Shown here piece by piece: positions 55,567-64,000 of a stretch of DNA of 64,000 bases; positions within the stretch are counted from its first letter, which is position 1; each line of letters opens with the position of its first letter. A program made the position numbers and the translations under genes. Source of the stretch: an uncultured Pelagimonas sp. (GTDB lineage: Bacteria; Pseudomonadota; Alphaproteobacteria; Rhodobacterales; Rhodobacteraceae); NCBI RefSeq assembly GCF_947498515.1, contig NZ_CANMKO010000002.1:530325-594324 (forward strand). Reading direction: 5' to 3'. Under the pieces are notes generated by a model. That model searched no databases and was not told the origin of the DNA. It saw only the letters and a list, made by a program, of their open reading frames with translations.

Positions 55567-56259
55567 TCACACCACGAAGTCTGTTTCAGATTGAAACGGC
55601 CAGCGCGCCGCAAGATCGGCCGCAAGACCCCGGTCCATATCATCCAACGGTCCCACAGCCCATGGCCGGAACCGCATACGAAAAGCGTCCAAAAGCTGGT
55701 CTTGCTGCCCTTGTTCGGCAACATAGCCAAAGGCGGCACAGTCCTTGGCAAAATCACCCGGCATCGCGGCATCTGGCCATATGGCCAATCCTTGACGGGC
55801 CAAGCGCAGCCAATCAAACCGCCGACCGGGATCGATCTTGCGCCCCAAGGCACAATCAGAATGGCCAATCACCCGATCAGCCGGAATATCCCAACGCGTC
55901 ATGATCCCGCGCAACAGATTTTCTAGAACTCGCATCTGCGGGTCAGCAAAGGGTTGTGACCCTGTGTTCGCGATTTCGATCCCAATCGAATGGGAATTCA
56001 CGTCTTGTATCCCGCCCCACGCCCCTGCCCCGGCATGCCAAGCGCGATCCTCTTCGCTCACCAACTGCCACAAATGGCCATCTTCGGCGATGACGTAATG
56101 GGCCGAAACTTCGGCTTCTGGGTTGCAAAGCCAATCACGTGCGCCACTGGCGCTTGTCATGGCTGTGTAGTGCAACACGATCAAATCGGGCCGCGCGCAA
56201 TTGCGCCGCGGCCCGAAGTTTTCTGAAGGAAAAGCGATTGCGTCCTTAGATCCAATCAC
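55567..56259 (-). CDS. N-acetylmuramoyl-L-alanine amidase, AmpD/AmiD type, 230 aa
   Basis: An amidase_2 domain: LIVLHYTAMTSASGA with the first zinc His, VSAHYVIAEDGHLWQLV, AWHAGAGAWGGIQDVNSHSIGIEI and DRVIGHSDCALGRKIDPG with the second His and the Asp ligand. It cuts muropeptides between MurNAc and L-Ala. No signal peptide is visible, favouring a cytosolic recycling role like AmpD. Tightly packed with the downstream-facing pccR (converging) and the Excalibur lipoprotein gene. Confidence 0.92.
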   Translation of the reverse strand: MIGSKDAIAFPSENFGPRRNCARPDLIVLHYTAMTSASGARDWLCNPEAEVSAHYVIAEDGHLWQLVSEEDRAWHAGAGAWGGIQDVNSHSIGIEIANTGSQPFADPQMRVLENLLRGIMTRWDIPADRVIGHSDCALGRKIDPGRRFDWLRLARQGLAIWPDAAMPGDFAKDCAAFGYVAEQGQQDQLLDAFRMRFRPWAVGPLDDMDRGLAADLAARWPFQSETDFVV

Positions 56260-56268
56260 AGGTCTAAG

Positions 56269-56976
56269 TCACCCGCCGCGCACAGCCCGGAACGGGCTGG
56301 GGTTCCAATCACAGGCAAAACCGTCGCCGTCCGGGTCCATACCCTTGCGATCCTTTTGCGGCCCGCCTTGGGCCAAGAACGCTTCTTGGGCCAGATCAGC
56401 CGAGGCAAAAGCGCCGCAGGCTTTGTTGAATTTCGCCTCAGCCCGGAAGCTCGAGCGTTTGTACAGCGACGTGCCGACCGGGTTGTCGGTCCGCAATGCG
56501 TATTCGACAATATTAGGGGCGTTGCTACCGGGACGTTTGGGCAGGTCGGTCGGGGCGATCAACGTATATTGCGCGCGGTTCTGCGCGATCAATGCTGCAT
56601 CCGCCTGAATATCACGTTGTGCCGCAACCGCATCAAAATCGTTTTCACCGGAAATTCCGTCCGAATTGCGCACAACCGCAGGGGTCGCATTGGCGGGCGA
56701 AGCATTCACAGGAGCAACCCCGGAATTGGTCGACGCAGCGCGTTGGGCCGCGTCCGTCTCAGCACTGTCCAACGGCGTGGCTTGCACATCAACAGGGCCA
56801 GGAATCGTCGCAGGAGCGGTTCCATTCAGCTGGGCTTCGCGTTGAGCGTCATAATTGTCGTAGTCGCCAAACCCAACACCGGTGCCGGTATCAACGACAC
56901 CCGCGCCACTGTCAGGAATCTTGGGACCACATGCCACAAGGGCAAGCGCCGCCACACTCAACATCATTAACCGCAT
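56269..56976 (-). CDS. lipoprotein with C-terminal Excalibur domain, 235 aa
   Basis: The signal MRLMMLSVAALALVAC has a clear lipobox. About 130 low-complexity residues rich in Ala, Asn, Asp and Thr follow. The C-terminus KACGAFASADLAQEAFLAQG, then MDPDGDGFACDWNP, matches the Excalibur domain: two conserved Cys and a calcium-binding DxDxDG loop. Such lipoproteins are usually surface-exposed. It lies ten bases upstream of the amidase on the same strand, so the two are probably co-expressed. Confidence 0.8.
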   Translation of the reverse strand: MRLMMLSVAALALVACGPKIPDSGAGVVDTGTGVGFGDYDNYDAQREAQLNGTAPATIPGPVDVQATPLDSAETDAAQRAASTNSGVAPVNASPANATPAVVRNSDGISGENDFDAVAAQRDIQADAALIAQNRAQYTLIAPTDLPKRPGSNAPNIVEYALRTDNPVGTSLYKRSSFRAEAKFNKACGAFASADLAQEAFLAQGGPQKDRKGMDPDGDGFACDWNPSPFRAVRGG

Positions 56977-57019
56977 CTTCGCTCCTGCCTCACCTATCGG
57001 TGTTAACCTTTGGGGGCGC

Positions 57020-58507
57020 TTACCACCATTTGCTCGGTTTGGCTACAAAACCAAGAGATTGCTCAAGCGCATAGGCGGTATTTAGCAAATCGCCCTCTTC
57101 CCAAGGACGCCCAATCAGTTGCAGCCCAAGGGGCAAACCCTGTTTGTCTAGTCCAGCAGGAACCGCGATCCCCGGCAGACCGGCAAGGTTCACCGTCACG
57201 GTAAAGACGTCGTTCAGATACATCTGGACCGGATCGGCGTCTTTCATTTCACCCAAACCAAAGGCTGAGGATGGGGTGGCCGGTGTCAGGATCGCGTCAA
57301 CACCTTGGGCAAACACATCTTCAAAGTCTTTCTTGATCAATGTCCGAACTTTGCGGGCGCGGTTGTAATAGGCGTCGTAAAAACCGGCCGATAGAACATA
57401 GGTGCCGATCATGACACGGCGCTGAACTTCGTGACCAAAGCCCTCGGCGCGGGTCTTTTCGTACATCTCGGTGATGCCATCACCCGCCTCAAGCGTGGCG
57501 CGGTGGCCATAGCGTACACCGTCATAACGCGCGAGGTTCGAAGACGCCTCAGCCGGGGCAATCACGTAATAGGCCGGAAGCGCGTATTTGGTATGCGGCA
57601 GGCTAATGTCCACGATCTTAGCACCGGCATCTTGCAACATCTGACGGCCATCGGCCCAAAGCTTTTCGATTTCATCGGGGATGCCATCCATGTGGTATTC
57701 TTTAGGAATACCAATGGTTTTACCCTTGATGTCACCGGTCAGCATGGCCTCAAAATTCGGCACGGCCAGATCGGCGGATGTGCTGTCCATTGGGTCATGA
57801 CCACACATGGCCTCAAGCATAATGGCGGCATCACGTACATCTTTGGTCATCGGGCCGGCCTGATCCAGTGACGACGCAAAGGCCACAACGCCCCAGCGCG
57901 AGCAACGGCCATAGGTTGGCTTGATGCCGGTGATGCCGGTAAAGGCCGCCGGTTGACGGATCGAACCGCCCGTATCGGTGCCAGTCGCGGCCAGACATAG
58001 GTCGGCCGCAACAGCCGACGCTGACCCGCCCGAGCTTCCACCCGGAGTGAGTTGAGCGTCGTCATTGCCACGACGCCACGGGTTCACCGCATTGCCATAA
58101 GCCGAGGTTTCGTTGGACGACCCCATGGCGAATTCGTCCATGTTGAGCTTGCCCAACATAACCGACCCCGCTTCAAACAGCTTGCTGGTGATGGTGCTTT
58201 CGTATTCCGGCTTAAACCCTTTGAGGATGTTCGATGCCGCTTGGCTTTCAACACCCTTGGTACAGAACAGGTCTTTGATCCCCAAGGGAATACCGCACAT
58301 ATCGGGGGCATCGCCGGCCTTGATCCGCGCATCGGCGGCCTTGGCTTGATCGCGAGCCATATCCGGCGTGTTATGCACAAAGGCGTTTAGCGCGCCGGCC
58401 CCTTCGATCGCCGTCAAACAGCTTTCGGTCAACTCAAGGCTCGTCACATCCCCCTTGCGCAATGCGTCACGGGCCTCGGCGATTTTCATGTTGTTGAGAT
58501 CAGCCAT
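57020..58507 (-). CDS. gatA: glutamyl-tRNA(Gln) amidotransferase subunit A, 495 aa
   Basis: GatA hydrolyses glutamine for the GatCAB enzyme, which converts Glu-tRNA-Gln (and Asp-tRNA-Asn) to the amide form. The amidase-signature triad is visible: Lys in [11 protein letters not shown], and the two Ser in [19 protein letters not shown] and [15 protein letters not shown]. Length is normal. Its ATG overlaps the gatC stop (TAATG). gatB is not in the window. Confidence 0.97.
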   Translation of the reverse strand: MADLNNMKIAEARDALRKGDVTSLELTESCLTAIEGAGALNAFVHNTPDMARDQAKAADARIKAGDAPDMCGIPLGIKDLFCTKGVESQAASNILKGFKPEYESTITSKLFEAGSVMLGKLNMDEFAMGSSNETSAYGNAVNPWRRGNDDAQLTPGGSSGGSASAVAADLCLAATGTDTGGSIRQPAAFTGITGIKPTYGRCSRWGVVAFASSLDQAGPMTKDVRDAAIMLEAMCGHDPMDSTSADLAVPNFEAMLTGDIKGKTIGIPKEYHMDGIPDEIEKLWADGRQMLQDAGAKIVDISLPHTKYALPAYYVIAPAEASSNLARYDGVRYGHRATLEAGDGITEMYEKTRAEGFGHEVQRRVMIGTYVLSAGFYDAYYNRARKVRTLIKKDFEDVFAQGVDAILTPATPSSAFGLGEMKDADPVQMYLNDVFTVTVNLAGLPGIAVPAGLDKQGLPLGLQLIGRPWEEGDLLNTAYALEQSLGFVAKPSKWW

Positions 58508-58794
58508 TATTCTACCACCTTCGGAACCGCAAAAAAGCCTTCGCGCGCATCTGGCGCGTTTTTCAGCACTTTTTCCTGCTGATCACCGTCTGTTACCCCG
58601 TCGACACGACGCTTTAGACGCATCGGTGTGACCGATACCATCGGCTCAACACCGTCGACATCGACTTCGTTCAACTGCTCGATAAACCCAAGAATATCAT
58701 TGAATTCCTGCGCCAGCGCCGGAAGCGCCTCATCTTCAACTTTGATACGGGCAAGTTTCGCCACCTTTGCGGCGGTCTCGATGTCAATCGACAT
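58507..58794 (-). CDS. gatC: glutamyl-tRNA(Gln) amidotransferase subunit C, 95 aa
   Basis: The small wrapping subunit that holds GatA and GatB together. It opens [20 protein letters not shown] and has [22 protein letters not shown] followed by [20 protein letters not shown], the standard GatC pattern and length. First gene of the gatCA operon. Confidence 0.96.
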   Translation of the reverse strand: MSIDIETAAKVAKLARIKVEDEALPALAQEFNDILGFIEQLNEVDVDGVEPMVSVTPMRLKRRVDGVTDGDQQEKVLKNAPDAREGFFAVPKVVE

Positions 58795-58879
58795 TGGGCA
58801 GGCCTCTTTCGTGTTTTGGGTCGGGCGTATTTCGAGTTAGTTTTGGCTTTAGCGCGGCGGCCCTTGGCCTGCAAGGGTT

Positions 58880-58901
58880 CAGCGCGCCAAATGGCGCGCT
58901 G
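58880..58901. terminator. hairpin in the gatC upstream gap
   Basis: CAGCGCGCCA (58880-58889) and TGGCGCGCTG (58892-58901) form a perfect ten-base stem with a two-base loop. TTT follows on the plus strand only. It lies downstream of the 58958-59551 gene and may end its transcript before gatC. Confidence 0.5.
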
Positions 58902-58957
58902 TTTGATCGAGAATTGGCAAGTTTCTGTGCTTTGGGAAAATCAGAGTGAGGCCGCGT

Positions 58958-59551
58958 TTAGGGCAACATCACCCCTTTGCGGTTAAATGTGGCGCGATCA
59001 ATGGTGAGGTCATCATAGATCAATTCAACCGTGAGCGTTTCAACCGACCCAGCCGGGAATTCCCGATAGGGCAAGCCGTCTTCGGGCAACATCGCATTTG
59101 GGCTATTGGTATCATCATGACACTTGGGAAGTGGCCATTCCTCAAGTTCATTGTCGTTCACTGCAAACTTCATTGCGACCAAACCACAGCGCCACGACCA
59201 AATATGCGTCACATAAACAAGGTCTTGGCCATTGTAATCGCGCACCGCAACCCAATTGGCGCGGGTCATGTTCATGATCGGTTTGACCTCTAGCGCTGTT
59301 GTGAAACGCCCGCTGGCCACTTGCTGCTCTGCTTCATATGGAAGCTCTTCGGGCTCGGCGGCGACTTCGGGTTTTGCGCCAGGCGGCAGATCCTCGCCAC
59401 TGCTGCTTCCCGGTGCGGCCGCGGGCGCATCCCCGGTATCAAGGACCAGAGTTTCCGCAGCCGTATCCGCAATAGCGGCAACAACCGGCGCATCGGCATC
59501 GCCATTCCCCCCTGCTGCGGCGGCCAAAACAATCAAAAAAACGTCGAGCAT
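58958..59551 (-). CDS. secreted hypothetical protein, 197 aa
   Basis: A short hydrophobic start (MLDVFLIVLAAAAGGNGDAD) is followed by an Ala/Pro/Glu-rich linker to about 70 and a domain with RANWVAVRDYNGQDLVYVTH, WSWRCGLVAMKFAVND and PLPKCHDDTNS (two Cys). I do not recognise the family. AGGAG precedes ATG 59551; the frame to 59608 lacks a ribosome-binding site. Divergent from the GT8-like gene. Confidence 0.7.
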   Translation of the reverse strand: MLDVFLIVLAAAAGGNGDADAPVVAAIADTAAETLVLDTGDAPAAAPGSSSGEDLPPGAKPEVAAEPEELPYEAEQQVASGRFTTALEVKPIMNMTRANWVAVRDYNGQDLVYVTHIWSWRCGLVAMKFAVNDNELEEWPLPKCHDDTNSPNAMLPEDGLPYREFPAGSVETLTVELIYDDLTIDRATFNRKGVMLP

Positions 59552-59656
59552 CCTGCTCTCCTGCTTGAATTCAAGGATCAAAGACAGATCAACGCTTTTG
59601 GACGCCAAAAATCCTGCCTATAGTGCCCGCAAAAGACAAACACGGGCAGGCACAGC

Positions 59657-60661
59657 ATGGCACGCAAAGCGCGCGCACCTCAAACTGTAAATATTTGCAT
59701 AGTCGCGCAATCCGGGCGCCTTCAATACGAGGCGGTGCTGTTTGCGGCGTCCTTGAAACGCAATACCCGTTCCAAACGGTTTCGCCTTTTTATCGCGCAA
59801 CCCCTACCCGGCCCGCTTTGGCCCCATGACCCGCGCATTGCCGACCCGGCCTGTCACGCTTTGCTCGAAGAACTGGGGGCGACATTTATCTCTTTCGAGA
59901 GCCAGCATTTCGGACATGCCTATCCCTACGGCAACAAAATCGAAGCGCTTGCCGCCCTGCCCGAGGGTGAGCCATTCGTTTTCTTTGACACCGATACATT
60001 GGTGACCGGCGATCTCAACACTGTTCCATTTGATTTTGACCGGCCCACCGCCTCTATGCGGCGCGAAGATACCTGGCCCAAGCTTGAACTTTATGGGCCG
60101 GGCTATAATGAGACGTGGAAATCGCTCTATGATCGCTTTGATCTCGATTTCGAAAGCTCGCTCGATACCAGTTGGCCAGACGAATATTGGCGGCGCTACC
60201 TGTATTTCAACGCCGGTTTCTTTTTCTACAAATGCCCCAAAATCTTTGGCGACCTGTTCCTGAAATACGCGCTCGAAATCCGCGACAACGCCCCACCCGA
60301 ATTGGTCTGTCAAAGCTTTGATCCTTGGTTGGATCAGGTGGCTTTGCCTTTGGTGATCCACGCATTGGGCGGCGGGCGCGATACCTTGCCCGATGGGATG
60401 TTGGATGGCGATGTCACTTGCCACTATCGGCTTTTGCCTTTGCTCTATGCCCGTGAAAGCGATTTGGTGGTCGAAACACTCACCGCGATTGCCACACCGA
60501 ACAAGGTTAAAAAGGTTCTGAAGGCCTATGATCCGTTCAAACGAATGATTTACCAAAACCGGGGTGACAAAGTACGCGCCCTCTTTGATCGCGACGACCT
60601 GCCCCGCAAGGAACAGGCCATTCGCAACAAAATCAAACGCGAAGGGTTCTGGATGCGATGA
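59657..60661 (+). CDS. GT8-like nucleotide-sugar transferase, 334 aa
   Basis: A GT-A-type domain: NICIVAQSGRLQYEAVLFAASL, then YGNKIEALAALPEGEPFVFF leading into DTDTL, a DxD metal site near residue 115. NAGFFFYKCPKIFGDLFLKY resembles the second conserved block of family 8-like enzymes. No membrane span. The acceptor is unknown. It is 148 bases upstream of metY on the same strand, but the metY leader has its own structure. Confidence 0.7.
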   Translation: MARKARAPQTVNICIVAQSGRLQYEAVLFAASLKRNTRSKRFRLFIAQPLPGPLWPHDPRIADPACHALLEELGATFISFESQHFGHAYPYGNKIEALAALPEGEPFVFFDTDTLVTGDLNTVPFDFDRPTASMRREDTWPKLELYGPGYNETWKSLYDRFDLDFESSLDTSWPDEYWRRYLYFNAGFFFYKCPKIFGDLFLKYALEIRDNAPPELVCQSFDPWLDQVALPLVIHALGGGRDTLPDGMLDGDVTCHYRLLPLLYARESDLVVETLTAIATPNKVKKVLKAYDPFKRMIYQNRGDKVRALFDRDDLPRKEQAIRNKIKREGFWMR

Positions 60662-60749
60662 TCTGGCGGAACGAAAGTTTCGCGAGCCTCGCCAAAAGCA
60701 GAACAAAAGTTCCAATCAGATCGCCAGAACAGTCTTTTTGAGAATGCCC

Positions 60750-60802
60750 CGTTGCCGCGTGGTCAGCAATCGCATACCCCTTGTCGCAACGAATTAAGGG
60801 AG
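60750..60802 (+). promoter_or_regulatory. metY 5' leader able to form an H-type pseudoknot over the ribosome-binding site
   Basis: CGTTGC (60750-60755) can pair with GCAACG (60786-60791), and CCCTT (60778-60782) with AAGGG (60796-60800), in interleaved order. AAGGG is the metY ribosome-binding site. GTTGC can alternatively pair with GCAAT at 60766-60770. SAM-II and SAM/SAH riboswitches have this topology, and metY is a logical SAM target, but I do not find their consensus bases. Candidate only. Confidence 0.35.
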
Positions 60803-60808
60803 AGAACC

Positions 60809-62101
60809 ATGACCGACGCCCCAAATTATGGCTTTGACACGCTGCAAATCCACGCCGGAGCCCGCCCGGACCCGGCCACAGGCGCACGCCAGACACCGAT
60901 TTATCAGACAACGGCCTATGTGTTTCGTGATGCCGAACACGCGGCCGCCCTGTTTAACCTGCAAGAGGTTGGATACATCTATTCGCGCCTGACCAACCCA
61001 ACCGTAGCCGTGTTGCAAGAACGTGTTGCCACGCTTGAGGGCGGCGTTGGTGCGGTGGCTTGTTCGTCCGGTCACGCGGCGCAAATCATGGCGCTTTTCC
61101 CTTTGATGGGTCCAGGTTTGAACGTGGTTGTGTCCACCCGTCTTTACGGCGGATCGATCACCCAGTTCAGCCAGACGATCAAACGGTTCGGCTGGGACGC
61201 TAAATTTGTTGATTTCGATGATCTCGACGCCGTTGCCGCCGCGATTGACGACAACACTCGCGCGGTTTTCTGCGAATCCATCGCCAATCCGGGCGGTTAC
61301 ATCACCGATCTGGATGCGATTTCCGCCGTTGCGGACAAGGCGGGTTTGCCACTGATCGTCGACAACACATCGGCCACTCCGTACCTTTGTAATCCGATCA
61401 AACATGGCGCAACATTGGTCGTGCATTCGCTGACCAAATACCTAACCGGCAACGGCACCGTCACCGGCGGCATCGTCGTGGATAGCGGCCAATTTGATTG
61501 GTCCGCCAGCGACAAGTTCCCATCGCTCAGCGCGCCGGAGCCCGCCTATCACGGCCTCAAGTTCCACGAAACATTTGGCCCGCTGGCCTTTACCTTCCAC
61601 GGCATTGCCATCGGTCTGCGCGATCTTGGCATGACGTTGAACCCACAGGCGGCGCATTATACTTTGATGGGCACCGAAACCCTGTCGCTGCGCATGCAGC
61701 GCCATGTGGAAAACGCCCAAACCATCGCCAGCTGGCTCGAAGCGCATCCGGCGGTCGAAGAGGTCACCTATGCCGGTCTACCCTCGTCGCCCTACAATGA
61801 TCGTGTCGCACGTATCTGCCCCAAAGGGGCCGGTGGCCTGTTCACCGTTGCGCTAAAGGGCGGTTATGATTCTTGCGTCAAGTTTGTGGATTCGCTAGAA
61901 ATCTTTAGCCATGTGGCGAACTTGGGTGACACACGTAGCTTGGTGATCCACTCGGCCTCGACAACCCACCGTCAGCTCACACCAGAGCAACAAACCGCCG
62001 CTGGTGCGGGCCCGAATGTGGTGCGCATTTCGATTGGCATCGAAGATGCGACCGACTTGATCGCGGATCTGGAACAGGCTCTGGCCAAAGCCAGCGCATA
62101 A
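60809..62101 (+). CDS. metY: O-acetylhomoserine (thiol)-lyase, 430 aa
   Basis: A Cys/Met-metabolism PLP enzyme making homocysteine from O-acetylhomoserine and sulfide. IYQTTAYVFRDAEHAAALFN, IYSRLTNPTVAVLQERVATL, and VVHSLTKYLTGNGTVTGGIV with the Schiff-base Lys are typical, as are the length and the insertion after DWSASDKFPSLS. AAGGGAGAG precedes ATG 60809; the frame to 60752 is rejected. Two terminators close the unit. Confidence 0.93.
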   Translation: MTDAPNYGFDTLQIHAGARPDPATGARQTPIYQTTAYVFRDAEHAAALFNLQEVGYIYSRLTNPTVAVLQERVATLEGGVGAVACSSGHAAQIMALFPLMGPGLNVVVSTRLYGGSITQFSQTIKRFGWDAKFVDFDDLDAVAAAIDDNTRAVFCESIANPGGYITDLDAISAVADKAGLPLIVDNTSATPYLCNPIKHGATLVVHSLTKYLTGNGTVTGGIVVDSGQFDWSASDKFPSLSAPEPAYHGLKFHETFGPLAFTFHGIAIGLRDLGMTLNPQAAHYTLMGTETLSLRMQRHVENAQTIASWLEAHPAVEEVTYAGLPSSPYNDRVARICPKGAGGLFTVALKGGYDSCVKFVDSLEIFSHVANLGDTRSLVIHSASTTHRQLTPEQQTAAGAGPNVVRISIGIEDATDLIADLEQALAKASA

Positions 62102-62114
62102 TCTGGCGCAATAG

Positions 62115-62144
62115 AAAAGCCGCCTGTCAACTCTGTCAGGCGGC
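62115..62144 (-). terminator. terminator of the SIMPL gene
   Basis: GCCGCCTG (62119-62126) pairs with CAGGCGGC (62137-62144); on the minus strand TTTT follows. Confidence 0.6.
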
Positions 62145-62161
62145 CACATTAACGACGGTCA

Positions 62162-62189
62162 GGCGGGGAAACTCCCCGCCTATCTTTTT
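62162..62189 (+). terminator. metY terminator
   Basis: GGCGGGG (62162-62168) pairs with CCCCGCC (62174-62180) around AAACT, followed by TATCTTTTT. It ends just before the convergent SIMPL stop. Confidence 0.75.
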
Positions 62190-62192
62190 GGC

Positions 62193-62882
62193 TTACTGCG
62201 CAATTTCAAACACCATAGTCACCCGCGCGGTTGCCTCGATCTCGCCCGCGGCAACCGGCACATCCGCGGCCATGGCCTCCATCACAGGCGCCGAGCGCGC
62301 CATAGACGATTGAACCATTGGCTCAGCCGTATCGCGAATGGATTGGACCGCGCCAACCGTCACCCCTGCCGCATCCGCATAAAGCGCGGCCTTGGCTATG
62401 GCGTCCTTGATCGCTCGACGGCGGGCTTCGTCTTCTAATTTCTGAGCATCCTGAACACCCCAAGACAGGTTCGACAGGCTATTGGCCCCGTCCTGCAAAA
62501 CCGCCCCCAAGACTTCGCTCAGCTGGGACAAGTCACGAACCCGAATCGAGAGCATATTGCTGGCTTCAAATCCTTGGAAAACCTCAACTTCCTTTTCTCG
62601 ATCCCAGCGAGCCATTCGGTTGAGCCGCAGCGAAGAGGTTTGGATGTCACGCTCTTCCAGCCCTTGATCGCGTAGCCGGGCAATGACCGCATCCAAAATC
62701 TCGGAAGTGGCATTCATCGCCGTGATCGGGTCTTTGCCCCGACCGGTCGCCCCCAACGACAGTGTCGCCATATCGGGCGCTGTGACGACGCTGGCTTCAC
62801 CCGAAACGGTGATAGTTGGAACGGTTTCCGCAAGGACCGGGCTGGTCAAAAGCAGGGCAATGGCAAAGGATAGGACGCGCAT
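62193..62882 (-). CDS. SIMPL domain (DUF541) periplasmic protein, 229 aa
   Basis: A signal peptide (MRVLSFAIALLLTSPVLA) precedes a SIMPL domain: TITVSGEASVVTAPDMATLS at the start, IVARLRDQGLEERDIQTSSL-like helix and strand, and ARRRAIKDAIAKAALYADAAGV. Related proteins such as YggE reduce oxidative stress by unknown means. Length is standard. It converges on metY. Confidence 0.9.
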   Translation of the reverse strand: MRVLSFAIALLLTSPVLAETVPTITVSGEASVVTAPDMATLSLGATGRGKDPITAMNATSEILDAVIARLRDQGLEERDIQTSSLRLNRMARWDREKEVEVFQGFEASNMLSIRVRDLSQLSEVLGAVLQDGANSLSNLSWGVQDAQKLEDEARRRAIKDAIAKAALYADAAGVTVGAVQSIRDTAEPMVQSSMARSAPVMEAMAADVPVAAGEIEATARVTMVFEIAQ

Positions 62883-62961
62883 GAGGGTCTCCTAGGATAA
62901 AACATGTCGGTCATGTTGCGCTGGAACCTGCCGGTTACAAGGGTCAATGCGCGAAGTTTCT

Positions 62962-62989
62962 TTGCGTCGGCAAACAGTTGCTGTATTAT
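62962..62989 (+). promoter_or_regulatory. possible sigma-70 promoter
   Basis: TTGCGT (62962-62967) and TATTAT (62984-62989) with a 16-base spacer, 57 bases before the ATG at 63047. The -10 box matches five of six bases, the -35 box three of six. Confidence 0.35.
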
Positions 62990-63046
62990 ATTCGCATCAG
63001 GCAATTAGACTCCCATAGCCAAGGTAAGGCTGGTAAAGACGGCTCC

Positions 63047-64000
<954 letters not shown>

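Noticed and set aside
60680..60808. A standard SAM-II riboswitch upstream of metY
   Set aside because: The conserved bases I associate with SAM-II (a GCTAAA-type stretch next to the Shine-Dalgarno site) are absent. The region is kept only as an unclassified pseudoknot candidate.

Overview
The window is ordinary, densely packed alphaproteobacterial chromosome. It most resembles the Rhodobacteraceae (roseobacter group). The evidence is the gene order glyQ - DUF6446 - glyS, the short prolyl-tRNA synthetase, a propionyl-CoA carboxylase cluster with its PccR regulator, an HdaA next to an AI-2E/PerM-type transporter and ppk, and full CtrA boxes (TTAA-N7-TTAA) upstream of flagellin and an envelope glycosyltransferase. 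I saw no phage, insertion sequence, CRISPR array, rRNA or tRNA. Almost every base is in a gene or a short spacer.

Layout. 1-8 kb: tail of a DUF2244 gene, a glycosyltransferase, YqeY, carA, a CtrA-boxed membrane glycosyltransferase with an N-terminal MshEN-like domain, a GntR regulator, a HAD nucleotidase and a UbiH-type hydroxylase. 8-12 kb: class V aminotransferase, two Lrp/AsnC regulators sandwiching an unknown gene, and ilvC. 12-17.7 kb: EamA transporter, hemerythrin-like protein and the glycyl-tRNA synthetase operon. 17.9-26.6 kb: a trypsin-fold protein that lacks its catalytic His and Ser, a PPDK-like enzyme, a SleB-type hydrolase and folB-folP-glmM. 26.7-30.7 kb: small envelope proteins, proS, and a TetR regulator divergent from a membrane protein with two matching operators. 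30.8-38 kb: PerM-like transporter, hdaA, ppk, flagellin, ppx. 38-42 kb: EEP hydrolase, TerB/J-domain protein, VOC protein, nhaA.

42-55.5 kb is a propionate-assimilation island: methylmalonyl-CoA mutase, pccA, pccB and the acyl-CoA-responsive regulator pccR. Small conserved unknowns and lipoproteins are interleaved, and an MFS exporter sits between pccB and pccR. Octamers related to TTTGCAAA occur in three places in this island (49.73, 52.70 and 54.05 kb), so the unknown genes may share PccR control. Together PCC and the mutase convert propionyl-CoA to succinyl-CoA; the epimerase step is not encoded here.

55.5-64 kb: an AmpD-type amidase, an Excalibur lipoprotein, gatCA, a GT8-like transferase, an O-acetylhomoserine sulfhydrylase whose 5' leader can fold as a pseudoknot covering the ribosome-binding site, a SIMPL protein, and a gene running off the edge through a GAGCCT repeat. 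No wholly new multi-gene system is obvious. The best leads are the metY leader, the CtrA-boxed MshEN glycosyltransferase, the extended PccR regulon and the inactive protease.
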